Made by a program: the position numbers and the translations under genes. From JACCZX01 sp963801035 (GTDB lineage: Bacteria; Pseudomonadota; Gammaproteobacteria; Burkholderiales; Burkholderiaceae_F), in NCBI GenBank assembly GCA_963801035.1, contig CAWDDF010000003.1:310001-374000 (forward strand): a stretch of 64,000 nucleotides of DNA. The letters run 5' to 3'. This document shows, piece after piece, positions 8,171 to 17,240 of the stretch (positions are counted from its first letter, which is position 1; each line of letters starts with the position of its first letter). The notes beneath the pieces are model-generated. The model was given only the letters and a program-made list of their open reading frames with translations, did no database searches and was not told the DNA's origin.

Positions 8171-9661
8171 CTAAAGGAAGAACAATGTCGCGAGACCGAG
8201 AAAAATGAACACACCCATGCTGTCGGTTGTGAACGTCAACAACACCGACGAACCCAGCGCGGGATCACGACCTGCGCGTTCGAGTACAAGCGGGACAAAA
8301 GTTCCGACCAGCGCAGCGATCAGCATGTTCAACGTCATCGCCAGCAGCAGCGTCAGCCCGATCAGCCAGCCACGTGGACTGTCCAGATAGATCCACCACG
8401 CGACGAGACCGGCAATGCTGCCCCAGACGAGCCCGTTCAACCCCGCAATGACGAGTTCCTTCGCTATCAGCCGCCTCGCATTGCCACCCGTCACCTGGCC
8501 GAGCGCGAGCGATCGGATCATTAGCGTCATCGTTTGATTGCCGGAATTGCCGGCAATTCCCATCACGATGGTCATCAGTGTCGCGAGTGCCACGACTCTT
8601 TCGATCGTTGTCTCAAACGCACCGATCACACGCGAAGCGAAAAACGCTGTGCCTAGATTCACCGCGAGCCATAGCCAGCGGTTGCGAGCCGAATTCCACA
8701 CCGATGCAAATAGATCTTCGTCCTCGCGCAATCCGGCCTGCGCGAGCGCTGCGTCCTCACCCTCCTCTCGGATCACGTCAACGACTTCGTCGATCGTCAA
8801 CCGTCCCACCAGACGCCCGGCCTCATCGACGACCGGTGCCGAAACGAGGTCATAACGTTCAAAAGCCTGTGCGGCTTCACTTGTCTCATCCAGAGGCGAA
8901 AGCGTCATCAGGTCGGTGTTCATGACGTCCGCCACTTGAAGCTCGGGCTCGTTCAACAGTAGGCGCTCGAGCGGAAGCCCACCCTTGAGCACGTCATGCC
9001 GATCGACGACGAACACTTGATCCGTATGGTTCGGAAGCGCATCAAAGCGGCGGAGATAGCGCAATACGACTTCGAGCGTGACGTCTTCGCGAATCGAAAT
9101 CATCTCGAAATCCATCAGCGCACCAACCGAATCGTGCGGATAAGACATCGACGCTCGTAATTGAGCGCGCTCCTCCGCAGTCAATCCTTGCTGAACTTCG
9201 TCAACGACATCTGCCGGCAGATCGTCAGCAATCGACGCAATCTCATCCGTCTCGAGGCTCTCGACCGCATCGACCAGCTCTTCGCGGTCCATTGATGCGA
9301 TCAAGGTTTCGCGTACCGCGTCGCTGACCTCGATCAGGATTTCGCCGTCGCGATCGGCCTTGACGCCGTCCCAGACGGTCAGCCGGTCTTGCAACGGCAG
9401 CGCTTCGAGGATGTACGCGATGTCGGCCGGATGCAGGCGATCGAGAATTGCCTTCAGCTCGGTCAGATGCTGCCGGTGCACCAGCTGCTCGACGAGCGCT
9501 TTCTTTTCTTCGCCGGGGGTCTGCTCTCGCTGCACGAGCGCTTCAACGCGGCGCTGCTTTTCCAGCAGCTGTTCAACGCGCGCGAGCGCACGCTGCGCCG
9601 CCTCTGGATCGTGCGCCTGAGCAGCATCACGCTGTTCGCGTTCGAGTTCTTGTTCGTTCAT
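8171..9661 (-). CDS. mgtE: Magnesium transporter MgtE
   Basis: A 496-residue MgtE-family magnesium channel. Order of parts: an acidic/basic N-terminal helical region with the MgtE_N domain (LHPADIAYILEALPLQDRL, about 75-200), two CBS domains (about 210-330, with LVSAPVVDEAGRLVG), and a C-terminal block of five membrane helices from about 345. The pore-region motif GIAGNSGNQ and the acidic GRDPALGSS are present. In this family the N and CBS domains bind magnesium and close the pore when cytoplasmic levels are adequate. It follows mtgA by 59 bp in the same direction. No leader resembling a known magnesium riboswitch was recognised. Confidence 0.94.
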   Translation of the reverse strand: MNEQELEREQRDAAQAHDPEAAQRALARVEQLLEKQRRVEALVQREQTPGEEKKALVEQLVHRQHLTELKAILDRLHPADIAYILEALPLQDRLTVWDGVKADRDGEILIEVSDAVRETLIASMDREELVDAVESLETDEIASIADDLPADVVDEVQQGLTAEERAQLRASMSYPHDSVGALMDFEMISIREDVTLEVVLRYLRRFDALPNHTDQVFVVDRHDVLKGGLPLERLLLNEPELQVADVMNTDLMTLSPLDETSEAAQAFERYDLVSAPVVDEAGRLVGRLTIDEVVDVIREEGEDAALAQAGLREDEDLFASVWNSARNRWLWLAVNLGTAFFASRVIGAFETTIERVVALATLMTIVMGIAGNSGNQTMTLMIRSLALGQVTGGNARRLIAKELVIAGLNGLVWGSIAGLVAWWIYLDSPRGWLIGLTLLLAMTLNMLIAALVGTFVPLVLERAGRDPALGSSVLLTFTTDSMGVFIFLGLATLFFL

Positions 9662-9720
9662 TTGAATCGGGCGTGCGCCTCCTTCCGCGGCGCACGGATT
9701 GTAGGCGGCAACTCAGGCTG

Positions 9721-10407
9721 TCACGGCACCGAGGCGTCGGGCATGAAGCGCTGAATGGCGGCCGTTCTCCGATCGAGATACGGGCCCGAGCGAATACGCC
9801 CATAGCGCTTTGGGTTCGGCAGATATGCGGCCAGTCTCGCCGACTGTTCGGCATTCAATTGCGACGCACTGACGCTGAAGTACTGTCGAGCGGCGGCTTC
9901 TGCGCCAAAGACTCCGTCACCCCACTCGACCACGTTCAGATACACCTCCAGAATCCTCCGCTTGTCCCACAGCGCCTCGATCATGTACGTGATCACGAGC
10001 TCCTGCGCTTTTCGCAAATAACTTCGCTCGGACGATAAAAAAAGATTTTTAGCCAGCTGCTGCGTGATCGTTGAACCGCCACGCGCGGCTTTGCCCTTGC
10101 GAACGTTTTCCTTGTACGCCTTCTCGATTGCCTGCCAGTCAACACCCTCGTGCTCGGTAAAGTTGGCGTCCTCCGATGCGATGACTGCGCGCTTCAGGTG
10201 ATTTGAGATTCGCGGGTACTCGATCCAGCGATGCTTCAGCTCGGCGTTTGGTTTTTTCTCACGCAGCGCCGTGAGCTCGCGGCTCATGAACGAAGTTTCG
10301 CCCGGATCGTTCCACTTCCACCACGCAACCCAGCCGAAGTACCACAATTGGATCGAAAGCAAGACAATCAGCGCGAGCAGCAATCCTCGCAGCAGCCAGC
10401 GCAACAT
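9721..10407 (-). CDS. mtgA: Monofunctional biosynthetic peptidoglycan transglycosylase
   Basis: A 228-residue GT51 enzyme. An N-terminal membrane anchor (residues 5-25, LRGLLLALIVLLSIQLW) is followed by the glycosyltransferase domain with VIASEDANFTEHEGVDW, carrying the catalytic Glu, and GGSTITQQLAKNLFLS, both core motifs of the family. It polymerises lipid II into glycan strands on the periplasmic face, without a transpeptidase domain. Length is typical. It lies 92 bp after aroE in the same direction, an arrangement I associate with betaproteobacteria. The gap holds a GC-rich palindrome (CCCCGCGGGG) but no T-run. Confidence 0.95.
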   Translation of the reverse strand: MLRWLLRGLLLALIVLLSIQLWYFGWVAWWKWNDPGETSFMSRELTALREKKPNAELKHRWIEYPRISNHLKRAVIASEDANFTEHEGVDWQAIEKAYKENVRKGKAARGGSTITQQLAKNLFLSSERSYLRKAQELVITYMIEALWDKRRILEVYLNVVEWGDGVFGAEAAARQYFSVSASQLNAEQSARLAAYLPNPKRYGRIRSGPYLDRRTAAIQRFMPDASVP

Positions 10408-10499
10408 GAATCAGTACGCCGCCGGTCGCTGGGCGCCCGCTCCCCGCGGGGGCACGCGAGGAGCTTGGGGCGGCCCGGCGCTCATCGCGAAGCGCATTG

Positions 10500-11345
10500 C
10501 TATCTTGCGACGACGTACTCGGCCGATTGAAGCTTCAGCAGCTCTCGGAGTTCGCGGTACACGGCGCCGGTGTCGGGACGCACACCACGCCATAGCAGGA
10601 ACGATTCGGCAGCCTGTTCGATCAGCATACCGAGGCCGTCGACGACTTGTTTCGCGCCGCCTAATTGCGCCAGTTGCATGAACGGCGTCGGGTCTGCCGC
10701 GTACGCCAGATCGTAGGCAAGCGCGCAGTCGTTGAACGTGTCCGGATCGATCGCCGGTGCCTCATGGTTAAGGCTGGTCGTCGTTCCATTGATGATCAGA
10801 TCGAAATGCTCGGCGGGAATTTCATCGAAGTGAATCGCCTCAACGCCAAATTCTTCGGCCAGCTCTTCCGCGCGCTTGTGCGATCGATTGGCAACGGCCA
10901 GCCAACGCGGACTCTCATCCAGCATCGAACCGAGCAACCCTCGAACGGCGCCACCTGAACCCAGGACCAGCACCGAACAGTCCGAAAACGAAAACTTCAG
11001 GCGTTCGCGCAGGTCGCGTACGAAACCGATGCCGTCGGTGTTGTCGCCGACGATTGTGTCGCCGTCAAACTTCAGCGTGTTCACAGCGCCGGCGACGCGC
11101 GCCCTTGGCATCAGATCATCTGCCAGCTTCGCCGCATCGATCTTGAACGGCAGCGTGACGTTCAGTCCGCCGTAACCAGCTTCGCGCAGCGCCAGCGCCT
11201 TGTCTTCGAAGCCGTCGAGCGGCGCTTCGATGCGCTCGTACGTAAGGTGTTGCTTCTGCTGCTCGGCAAACCGCTGATGGATCTCGGGTGACCGGCTATG
11301 CGCGATCGGGTTACCGACAACTCCGTACTTGTCGACGGCGGTCAT
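10500..11345 (-). CDS. aroE: Shikimate dehydrogenase
   Basis: A 281-residue NADP-dependent shikimate dehydrogenase, reducing 3-dehydroshikimate in the route to aromatic amino acids. The substrate domain shows GVVGNPIAHSRSPEIHQRFA and GLNVTLPFK with the catalytic Lys; the cofactor domain shows GDNTDGIGFVRDL and the Rossmann-like GSGGAVRGLL. Its neighbour upstream is the TonB-like gene, which ends nine bases before this ATG, so the two are probably co-transcribed. A second shikimate-pathway gene, aroQ, lies at 18.0 kb. Confidence 0.95.
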   Translation of the reverse strand: MTAVDKYGVVGNPIAHSRSPEIHQRFAEQQKQHLTYERIEAPLDGFEDKALALREAGYGGLNVTLPFKIDAAKLADDLMPRARVAGAVNTLKFDGDTIVGDNTDGIGFVRDLRERLKFSFSDCSVLVLGSGGAVRGLLGSMLDESPRWLAVANRSHKRAEELAEEFGVEAIHFDEIPAEHFDLIINGTTTSLNHEAPAIDPDTFNDCALAYDLAYAADPTPFMQLAQLGGAKQVVDGLGMLIEQAAESFLLWRGVRPDTGAVYRELRELLKLQSAEYVVAR

Positions 11346-11354
11346 TTTGTCGAT

Positions 11355-12254
11355 TTAGGGCTTTGCGCTGCGGGTGGCCAGCTGATCGTTGGTGAATATC
11401 CACGTACGTGTGATTTCTAGGATATCCGTGTCGCGCGCAATCTCCGGTGGAAAAGGTGGGTAGGGACCAGCCATTTGCACGATTCTGCGCGCAGCGCGGT
11501 CAAGTATCTGCGAGCCCGATGATTGATCGATCATCGCATCAGCGACCGACCCGTCCTTGCGAATCGCCACTGTCATGCGCAGTGCGCCGTAGAAACGACC
11601 GCGCGCATCATTCGGATAGTTATCGTTGCCGATTCTCTCAACTCGTGCTCGCCAGTCCTCGACATAGCGGGCAAACCGGTACTCCGAGGCACTCGGCATA
11701 AAGTGGTGCTTGCGCGGTCGCTTCTGATAATCCGAGATCTGCTTGGCTATCTCAGCCTGAGCGCGCGCCAGCTGCTCGTTTGCCTCATCATCCGTGCTGC
11801 CGTTTTGGGGCTGTTGGGCGGACGTTTCATTCAGCGGTGCCGGTCGCAGCTGCAACGACTCGCGCAGCGTCGCCAGCAACTTCTTTTGCTCTTCCTCCAA
11901 CTGCTGCACGTTCTTGCGGGCCGATTCAAGCGAATCGCCATCGCGCATCTCGAAACTGTTCGGTAACGGCGACGTGCGGCGGCCCGCGTCATTCGTGCCG
12001 CCGCCGTCGAGATTATTTTGCGCGAGTGCTTCCACGGTGCCTGGTGCGGTGTTGCTCTTTGCATTGACCAGGATGATCTCGACCGGTGGGTCGGTCGAGC
12101 GAACGCGAAAGAGCTCAGGATCGACAAAGCGAACTGCCAGCGCCGTGATGTGCAGGCCTATGGATACGGTCATTGCCGTCACCAGAACTTTGTCGGCGAG
12201 GAACGCGCGTAATCCGTAGGCCGGCGCAGCCAGGCTGAGTTCAGCTACGTTCAT
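11355..12254 (-). CDS. TonB-like energy transducer protein
   Basis: A 299-residue protein with a single N-terminal membrane helix (about 24-45), a central coiled-coil-prone region rich in Glu, Gln and Lys (about 110-170, including QLEEEQKKLLATLRESLQ), and a C-terminal TonB-type domain (RFYGALRMTVAIRKDGSVAD, then RIVQMAGPYPPFPP). TonB proteins span the periplasm and transmit inner-membrane proton-motive energy to outer-membrane receptors. The usual Pro-Lys/Pro-Glu repeats are absent and no exbBD lies alongside, so a structural role separate from iron uptake is possible. It sits between an RNB ribonuclease and aroE. Confidence 0.85.
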   Translation of the reverse strand: MNVAELSLAAPAYGLRAFLADKVLVTAMTVSIGLHITALAVRFVDPELFRVRSTDPPVEIILVNAKSNTAPGTVEALAQNNLDGGGTNDAGRRTSPLPNSFEMRDGDSLESARKNVQQLEEEQKKLLATLRESLQLRPAPLNETSAQQPQNGSTDDEANEQLARAQAEIAKQISDYQKRPRKHHFMPSASEYRFARYVEDWRARVERIGNDNYPNDARGRFYGALRMTVAIRKDGSVADAMIDQSSGSQILDRAARRIVQMAGPYPPFPPEIARDTDILEITRTWIFTNDQLATRSAKP

Positions 12255-12391
12255 TGATCCGCGGCGTCATTATCGTGTTCGAGTCCTGCATTGGGTCGAT
12301 CGATTGTAGCCAGCACGATCAACCTGGCAGGTGACAAGATCGCGCTAGTCTTGCCGCCGCATGGTGTCGCATTGCCTCGCTGCGCGAAGCG

Positions 12392-14410
12392 TTAAGTTGC
12401 CGTGGAAGTCCCGTCGGGGGAATCGATTGTCGCTTCGCTGACCGCTTCGGCCGCCTCTGCACTTTGCTCGACCGCAGACAAGGGCGACAGATCCAGACTC
12501 TCGTCGGCAATCTCCTCGTCTTCTGCTTCAATGATGGTTTGCGCTGCCAGCACTCGATGCATGCGCGCTTCCAGCGTCAGGTCGACGTGGTCGGTGGAGA
12601 CGATGTCCAACTCAACTTTCTGTCCACGGGGCAGCTCCGGAAGTCCGGGAAGTCGGGTCACGAAAGGCACGCCGTCCAGGCGTAGCACATCGCTCTTCAA
12701 CACGGTGGCACCGATTCGCGTCAGCTTTTCCTGTTCGAGCCAGCGCAGGGACCAATAGCGCTCCAGCTTTTGTTGAAACTCGGCATACGCTGAGTAAGCG
12801 GACTCGAAGCCCGAGACGACGCCGAACAGCTCGGCGTCGTTGGACGCATACGGCGGCGCCTGCTGGCGGACACACGCCAGAAGCTGACGCTGATTAACCA
12901 GATCGACGTAACGGCGCAGCGGCGATGTGCACCAAGCGTAGTGCTCGACACCAATCCCCTCGTGCGGCGCGGGCACAGTTCCCATCTTTACGCGGCCGAG
13001 CGCTTGCGAGCGATAAATACCGGCGGTGCGACGCTCCGCAAGCCATCCACCCCACGTGCTATTAGCGAAAATCATCAGCTCCGCGACGATCGAATCGAGC
13101 GGCGCTCCCCGCCGGCGCTGCCGAACGCTCACTGTCGCCTGATCGTCGATGCCTTCAAGCTCGAACGAGTACTCGACCCTGCCGACCGGCTCGGGCCGCC
13201 CGCGCACTTGCTCGCGCTGCGCTAAAAGCCTGCGCGCCAAATGCCACAGCGTGCTCAACTCCATTGCGTGCGGCGAGTCGAAGCGGCCATCGACGATTGT
13301 TGCTTCGGTGACGATCGCATCGAGGCGGTCGTGCCGCAGATTGGCCTCGATGCGTAGCCGCTCCAAACGGGTTTCGGTCGATAACACTTCGAATGTTTGC
13401 GCATCGACGTCTGCGTATAGCGATAGCACCGGTACGTCCCGGCCTTCGTTCAGAGAGAGCGCGTCAATCCAGTTGTCTGGCAGCATCGTGTACTTGAGGC
13501 CGGGCGCGTACACGGTCGACATTCGCGCACGCGCGACGGTGTCGATCGAATGCCCGCGCGGCAACACGGCAGCGGGGGCCGCGATATGAATGCCAATGCG
13601 TGTTGTGTCACCGAGCGCCTGCACCGAAAATGCGTCGTCGATCTCGGTTGTCGCACTGTCGTCGATTGAAAACGCGCGGACAGAGGCCAAGGGCAAGTCG
13701 CCGACGGTGTCCGGGGCAGTCACGTCGGTCGCGAATGCGATGCCGCGCGGAAAGTGCTGCGCCAGAAAACTGTCGACGTGCCAGCGGTAAGGCGATGAGA
13801 TCGCACCGCGTGCCAGCAGTAACCGCAACGGTGTCATATGCGACTCGTTCGCCGCCTGCTCGAGCGCCTTGAACTCGATCGAATTGCGGTCGGGCTTCGT
13901 AAGAAGCGCAATCGCCTGGTCGGCAATCGCATGCGGTGCGCGACCCAACTTCAGTTCGTCGACGTACACCTGCCGTAACTCGTCCTGCTTTCGCTTACGC
14001 TCAACCGCGGCGAGCGCCGCCTGAAGCGTTTCGGCCGGCGCAGGCCGATACCGGCCACGGCCCTTTCGATAAAAATAAATTGGCGCACTGTGCAAGCGAA
14101 ATAGCAACGCCGCTGCCTGCTCGGCGCTCGGCTCCGCGCCAAAATATTCGCGCGCAAGCTCGACGAATCCAAACTCATCCTGCGGCGCGACCTCCCATAA
14201 GAAATCCAGATCGATCAGCTGCGCTTGCGTTTGAGCGCGCTCGATCAACTGCGTTGGCGTCGGTTCGGCAAAGCGAAGCAGCACATGCGAAGCCTTAACC
14301 TTGGCGCGCTTCCCGCTTGGCAGCTCGACCTGATGCGAGCTTCCAGCGTTCGCCATTTCGGTGCCTGCCTTGAACGCACCATCATCGTCAAACAGCAGAT
14401 GCGTGCTCAC
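12392..14410 (-). CDS. RNB-domain (RNase II family) exoribonuclease
   Basis: A 672-residue protein of the RNase II/R superfamily, in the shorter betaproteobacterial form. The RNB catalytic domain occupies roughly residues 230-545: FSIDDSATTEIDDAFSV carries the cluster of metal-binding Asp residues, followed by GIHIAAPAAVLPRG and TMLPDNWIDALSLNEG. A segment near 500 (MGTVPAPHEGIGVEHYAWCT, then SPLRRYVDLVNQRQL) is the conserved substrate-channel end of the domain. The C-terminal tail is Glu/Ala-rich and probably disordered. It should degrade single-stranded RNA 3' to 5'. It is not close enough to RNase R to use that name; flanking cold-shock and S1 domains are hard to see. Confidence 0.88.
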   Translation of the reverse strand: MSTHLLFDDDGAFKAGTEMANAGSSHQVELPSGKRAKVKASHVLLRFAEPTPTQLIERAQTQAQLIDLDFLWEVAPQDEFGFVELAREYFGAEPSAEQAAALLFRLHSAPIYFYRKGRGRYRPAPAETLQAALAAVERKRKQDELRQVYVDELKLGRAPHAIADQAIALLTKPDRNSIEFKALEQAANESHMTPLRLLLARGAISSPYRWHVDSFLAQHFPRGIAFATDVTAPDTVGDLPLASVRAFSIDDSATTEIDDAFSVQALGDTTRIGIHIAAPAAVLPRGHSIDTVARARMSTVYAPGLKYTMLPDNWIDALSLNEGRDVPVLSLYADVDAQTFEVLSTETRLERLRIEANLRHDRLDAIVTEATIVDGRFDSPHAMELSTLWHLARRLLAQREQVRGRPEPVGRVEYSFELEGIDDQATVSVRQRRRGAPLDSIVAELMIFANSTWGGWLAERRTAGIYRSQALGRVKMGTVPAPHEGIGVEHYAWCTSPLRRYVDLVNQRQLLACVRQQAPPYASNDAELFGVVSGFESAYSAYAEFQQKLERYWSLRWLEQEKLTRIGATVLKSDVLRLDGVPFVTRLPGLPELPRGQKVELDIVSTDHVDLTLEARMHRVLAAQTIIEAEDEEIADESLDLSPLSAVEQSAEAAEAVSEATIDSPDGTSTAT

Positions 14411-14441
14411 ACCGAGCCCGTCAGGATTTCGTCGTTACGCG

Positions 14442-15185
14442 TCAAACCGTCAACCCGCCAGAGACTTCGATCACGGCGCCGTTAATGTATGACGCGTCCT
14501 CGGAAGCGAGGAATGCGTACACGTTTGCTACGTCCTCCGGCGTTCCGAGGCGGCGCAACGGTACGCGTTCGGTCAGTTGCTCAAGGACCTTCTCCGGAAT
14601 CGTGTCCAGAATGTGGGTCGCGATAAAGCCAGGAGCTACCGCGTTGCATCGAATTCCTTTTGGGCCCAACTCGCGCGCCCAGGTCTTGACGAAACCAATG
14701 ACGCCGAACTTACTGGCCGCATAGTTGGTTTGCCCGAAGTTGCCATAGATGCCGACGACGCTCGAGGCGTTCAATATCACGCCGCTGCCCTGCTTCAACA
14801 TCGTCTCGAGCACCGCCTTAGCGCAGTTAAATGTTCCCTTCAGATTCACGTCGATCACGCGATCGAACTGCTCGTCCGACATTTTTTGCAGGCGCGCATC
14901 GATGGTGATGCCCGCATTGTTGACCAGGACGTCGATGCGGCCGTGGCGCTCCACCGCCGCGGCGGCCATCGCGTCAATCTGATCGCGCCTCGTCACATCG
15001 ACCACGACAGCCTGAATCTCGCCGACGGGTGCCAACTCTGCGGCGGCTGCCTCGATCGAGGATCTATCGATGTCGCAAGCGACCACACGGGCTCCTTCCT
15101 TCAGGTACTTGCGTGCGGTGGCGTAGCCGATACCATGTGCTGCACCGGTGATGATCGCTACCTTGTCTCGCAGCCGCTGGTTCAC
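14442..15185 (-). CDS. SDR-family 3-oxoacyl-ACP reductase (FabG-like)
   Basis: A 247-residue short-chain dehydrogenase. The cofactor motif GAAHGIGYATA, the structural VNNAGITIDARL, and the catalytic Ser-Tyr-Lys set in NASSVVGIYGNFGQTNYAASK are all present, as is CNAVAPGFIATHI. The closest known roles are NADPH-dependent reduction of 3-oxoacyl-ACP in fatty acid synthesis or of acetoacetyl-CoA in polyhydroxyalkanoate synthesis. It is not inside a fab cluster, so the substrate is uncertain and I give no symbol. It starts ten bases after the end of the Mpl-hydrolase fusion in the same direction and is probably in its operon. Confidence 0.88.
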   Translation of the reverse strand: MNQRLRDKVAIITGAAHGIGYATARKYLKEGARVVACDIDRSSIEAAAAELAPVGEIQAVVVDVTRRDQIDAMAAAAVERHGRIDVLVNNAGITIDARLQKMSDEQFDRVIDVNLKGTFNCAKAVLETMLKQGSGVILNASSVVGIYGNFGQTNYAASKFGVIGFVKTWARELGPKGIRCNAVAPGFIATHILDTIPEKVLEQLTERVPLRRLGTPEDVANVYAFLASEDASYINGAVIEVSGGLTV

Positions 15186-15194
15186 TCAAACTCC

Positions 15195-17156
15195 TCACTC
15201 GATTCCACAGAAAGAAAGAACTTCGTCGACATACTGCGCAAAGTCCGATATCTCGTGATCACTGCCTTCGATCACCAGTTGGCGCGCGCCGTAATATTTG
15301 GCGACCATCATTCGGTAATTGATCACCGTATCGCCGGTGGCGGCGACCAAAAAGTAACGCTTCGGATCCCTAACCGGCGCGTCGAGCTCGCGCAATTCGC
15401 CGATGTACTCGGGCCGGAAATCAATCTCCTCGTCGCTGAAAAAAACCGGCTGCCGTCCAATGTGCGCCTGCAGATCGCGCGCGGGATCAACCGCCGGATT
15501 CAGCAGCACTGCGCGACATCCGAGCCTTTCGGCGACCCAGGTCGCGTAGTACCCACCCAACGACGATCCGATCAGCGTTAGGTCTTCAACAGGCGACGAT
15601 CGTGCTGCGTAAAGTGCGAGCTGCGACGCCATGCGCGGCGAGGCAGGCAAGGCCGGACATACGAATTGGTCCGCTAACCCCCGTCGGTGCATATGCTCGC
15701 GCAGCAGCTGCGCCTTGCGGGATTGCGGTGACGACCGAAACCCGTGTAGGTAAACGATCACGCAGCGCTTCTCGTGGAATGAGCACGTCCTGCAGAAGCG
15801 CCGGGTCTTTGAACCAGCGGCCGGATCAGCCAGCTTCTCAAGCAGAGTTGCGTGAATACCACCGAAGCCGCCGTTGCTCATCACCACGATTTGATCCCCC
15901 GCTCGAGCGTACGTGACTATCGCCTCGACCAACGCATCGAAGTCGTCGTGCACGGTCGCTCTCGCACCCAGCGAAGCAAGTGCCTTCCCGGCATTCCAGT
16001 TGAGTCCCGCCGAAAAGCAGAAGACGCGATCGGCACCCGACAAGCTATCGGCCAACCGCGCATTCATCGCTCCACGCTTCATCGTGTTCGAACGCGGCTC
16101 GAACACTGCGACAATTCGGCTTTGCGGATGCGAGGCGCGCACCGCCGAGATCGTCATCTCAAACGCCGTCGGATGATGTGCGAAGTCGTCAATTACCGTC
16201 ACGCCACCTGACGTGCCGCGCACCTCGAGGCGGCGCTTGACACCACGAAATTCGGCTAGCGCGTCGAGAGCATTCGTGCCCGGCACGCCTACGTGATCCG
16301 CGGCGGCAATTGCAGCGAGAGCGTTCATGCGATTGTGGTGTCCTGCCAATGCCAGGTGAAGCGTCCCGAAGCGCTCTTCACCGCGAGATACATCAAATGT
16401 TTCATGCCCAATTCGCCAGTCACCTATTTCGCCAAATGTCTCTACCTCCGACCAGCAGCCCCGCTGCAAGACACGCCCGATCGCCTCGTCGCCGGCGTTC
16501 GCAACGATGCGCGCGCTTGCCGGCAGCGTGCGGATCAGATGATGAAATTGCGCTTCGATTGCGGCGAGATCGGCAAAGATATCGGCGTGATCGAATTCCA
16601 GATTATTCAGAATCAGTGTTCGCGCGCGATAGTGCAGAAACTTTGACCGCTTATCGAAGAATGCGGTGTCGTATTCGTCGGCCTCTATGACGAAATGACG
16701 ACCAGCGCCGAGTCGAGCAGAGCGTCCGAAGTCGTCGGGGACACCGCCGATCAGAAAGCCCGGATCCAGTCCCGCGTGTTGCAGAATCTTCGCGAGCATC
16801 GCGCTCGTCGTTGTCTTGCCGTGCGTGCCGGCGACCGCCAGCACATGTCGGCCGTGAAGGATGTTGTCGGCGAGCCACTGAGGTCCGGATACATAGGCGT
16901 CGCCTCGATCCAGGATCGCCTCTATCAGGGTGTTTCCGCGTGTGACCACGTTGCCAATTACCCACACGTCAGGCGCTATCGAAAGCTGGTCAGCGTCGTA
17001 ACCCTCGATCACGCGTACGTTCGCCGCGGCGAGCTGGTCGCTCATCGGCGGGTATACATTTACGTCGCAACCGCTCACGACGTGACCGGCGGCCTGCGCA
17101 AGCTGCGCGAGACCGCCCATAAAGGTTCCGGCAACGCCGAGAATGTGAAGGTGCAA
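15195..17156 (-). CDS. mpl: Mpl murein-peptide ligase fused to a YqiA/YcfP-like alpha/beta hydrolase
   Basis: One uninterrupted frame encodes two proteins that are normally separate. Residues 1 to about 455 are Mpl, which attaches recycled tripeptide L-Ala-gamma-D-Glu-mDap to UDP-MurNAc: GVAGTFMGGLAQLAQAAG, the ATP-binding AGTHGKTTTSAM, DDFAHHPTAFEMT, and a normal family ending SNGGFGGIHATLLEKLA. After a Cys/Arg-rich linker of about 25 residues comes a YqiA/YcfP-type hydrolase: VIVYLHGFRSSPQSRKAQLL, the nucleophile elbow GSSLGGYYA, and a final GSDHEISDFAQY with the catalytic His. A GTG at the start of the hydrolase could also initiate it. I chose TTG at 17156 because it gives the family start HLHILGVAGTFMGG; a GTG at 17255 would overlap the divergent gene. 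Confidence 0.82.
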   Translation of the reverse strand: MHLHILGVAGTFMGGLAQLAQAAGHVVSGCDVNVYPPMSDQLAAANVRVIEGYDADQLSIAPDVWVIGNVVTRGNTLIEAILDRGDAYVSGPQWLADNILHGRHVLAVAGTHGKTTTSAMLAKILQHAGLDPGFLIGGVPDDFGRSARLGAGRHFVIEADEYDTAFFDKRSKFLHYRARTLILNNLEFDHADIFADLAAIEAQFHHLIRTLPASARIVANAGDEAIGRVLQRGCWSEVETFGEIGDWRIGHETFDVSRGEERFGTLHLALAGHHNRMNALAAIAAADHVGVPGTNALDALAEFRGVKRRLEVRGTSGGVTVIDDFAHHPTAFEMTISAVRASHPQSRIVAVFEPRSNTMKRGAMNARLADSLSGADRVFCFSAGLNWNAGKALASLGARATVHDDFDALVEAIVTYARAGDQIVVMSNGGFGGIHATLLEKLADPAAGSKTRRFCRTCSFHEKRCVIVYLHGFRSSPQSRKAQLLREHMHRRGLADQFVCPALPASPRMASQLALYAARSSPVEDLTLIGSSLGGYYATWVAERLGCRAVLLNPAVDPARDLQAHIGRQPVFFSDEEIDFRPEYIGELRELDAPVRDPKRYFLVAATGDTVINYRMMVAKYYGARQLVIEGSDHEISDFAQYVDEVLSFCGIE

Positions 17157-17240
17157 AGGAGCGGCTGTTAGCGCTAACGAAGCGAAGGGCGCGGATTGTA
17201 ATCGTCGTTCGCAGAGACATCCTGGCGATAAACTTGCGCG

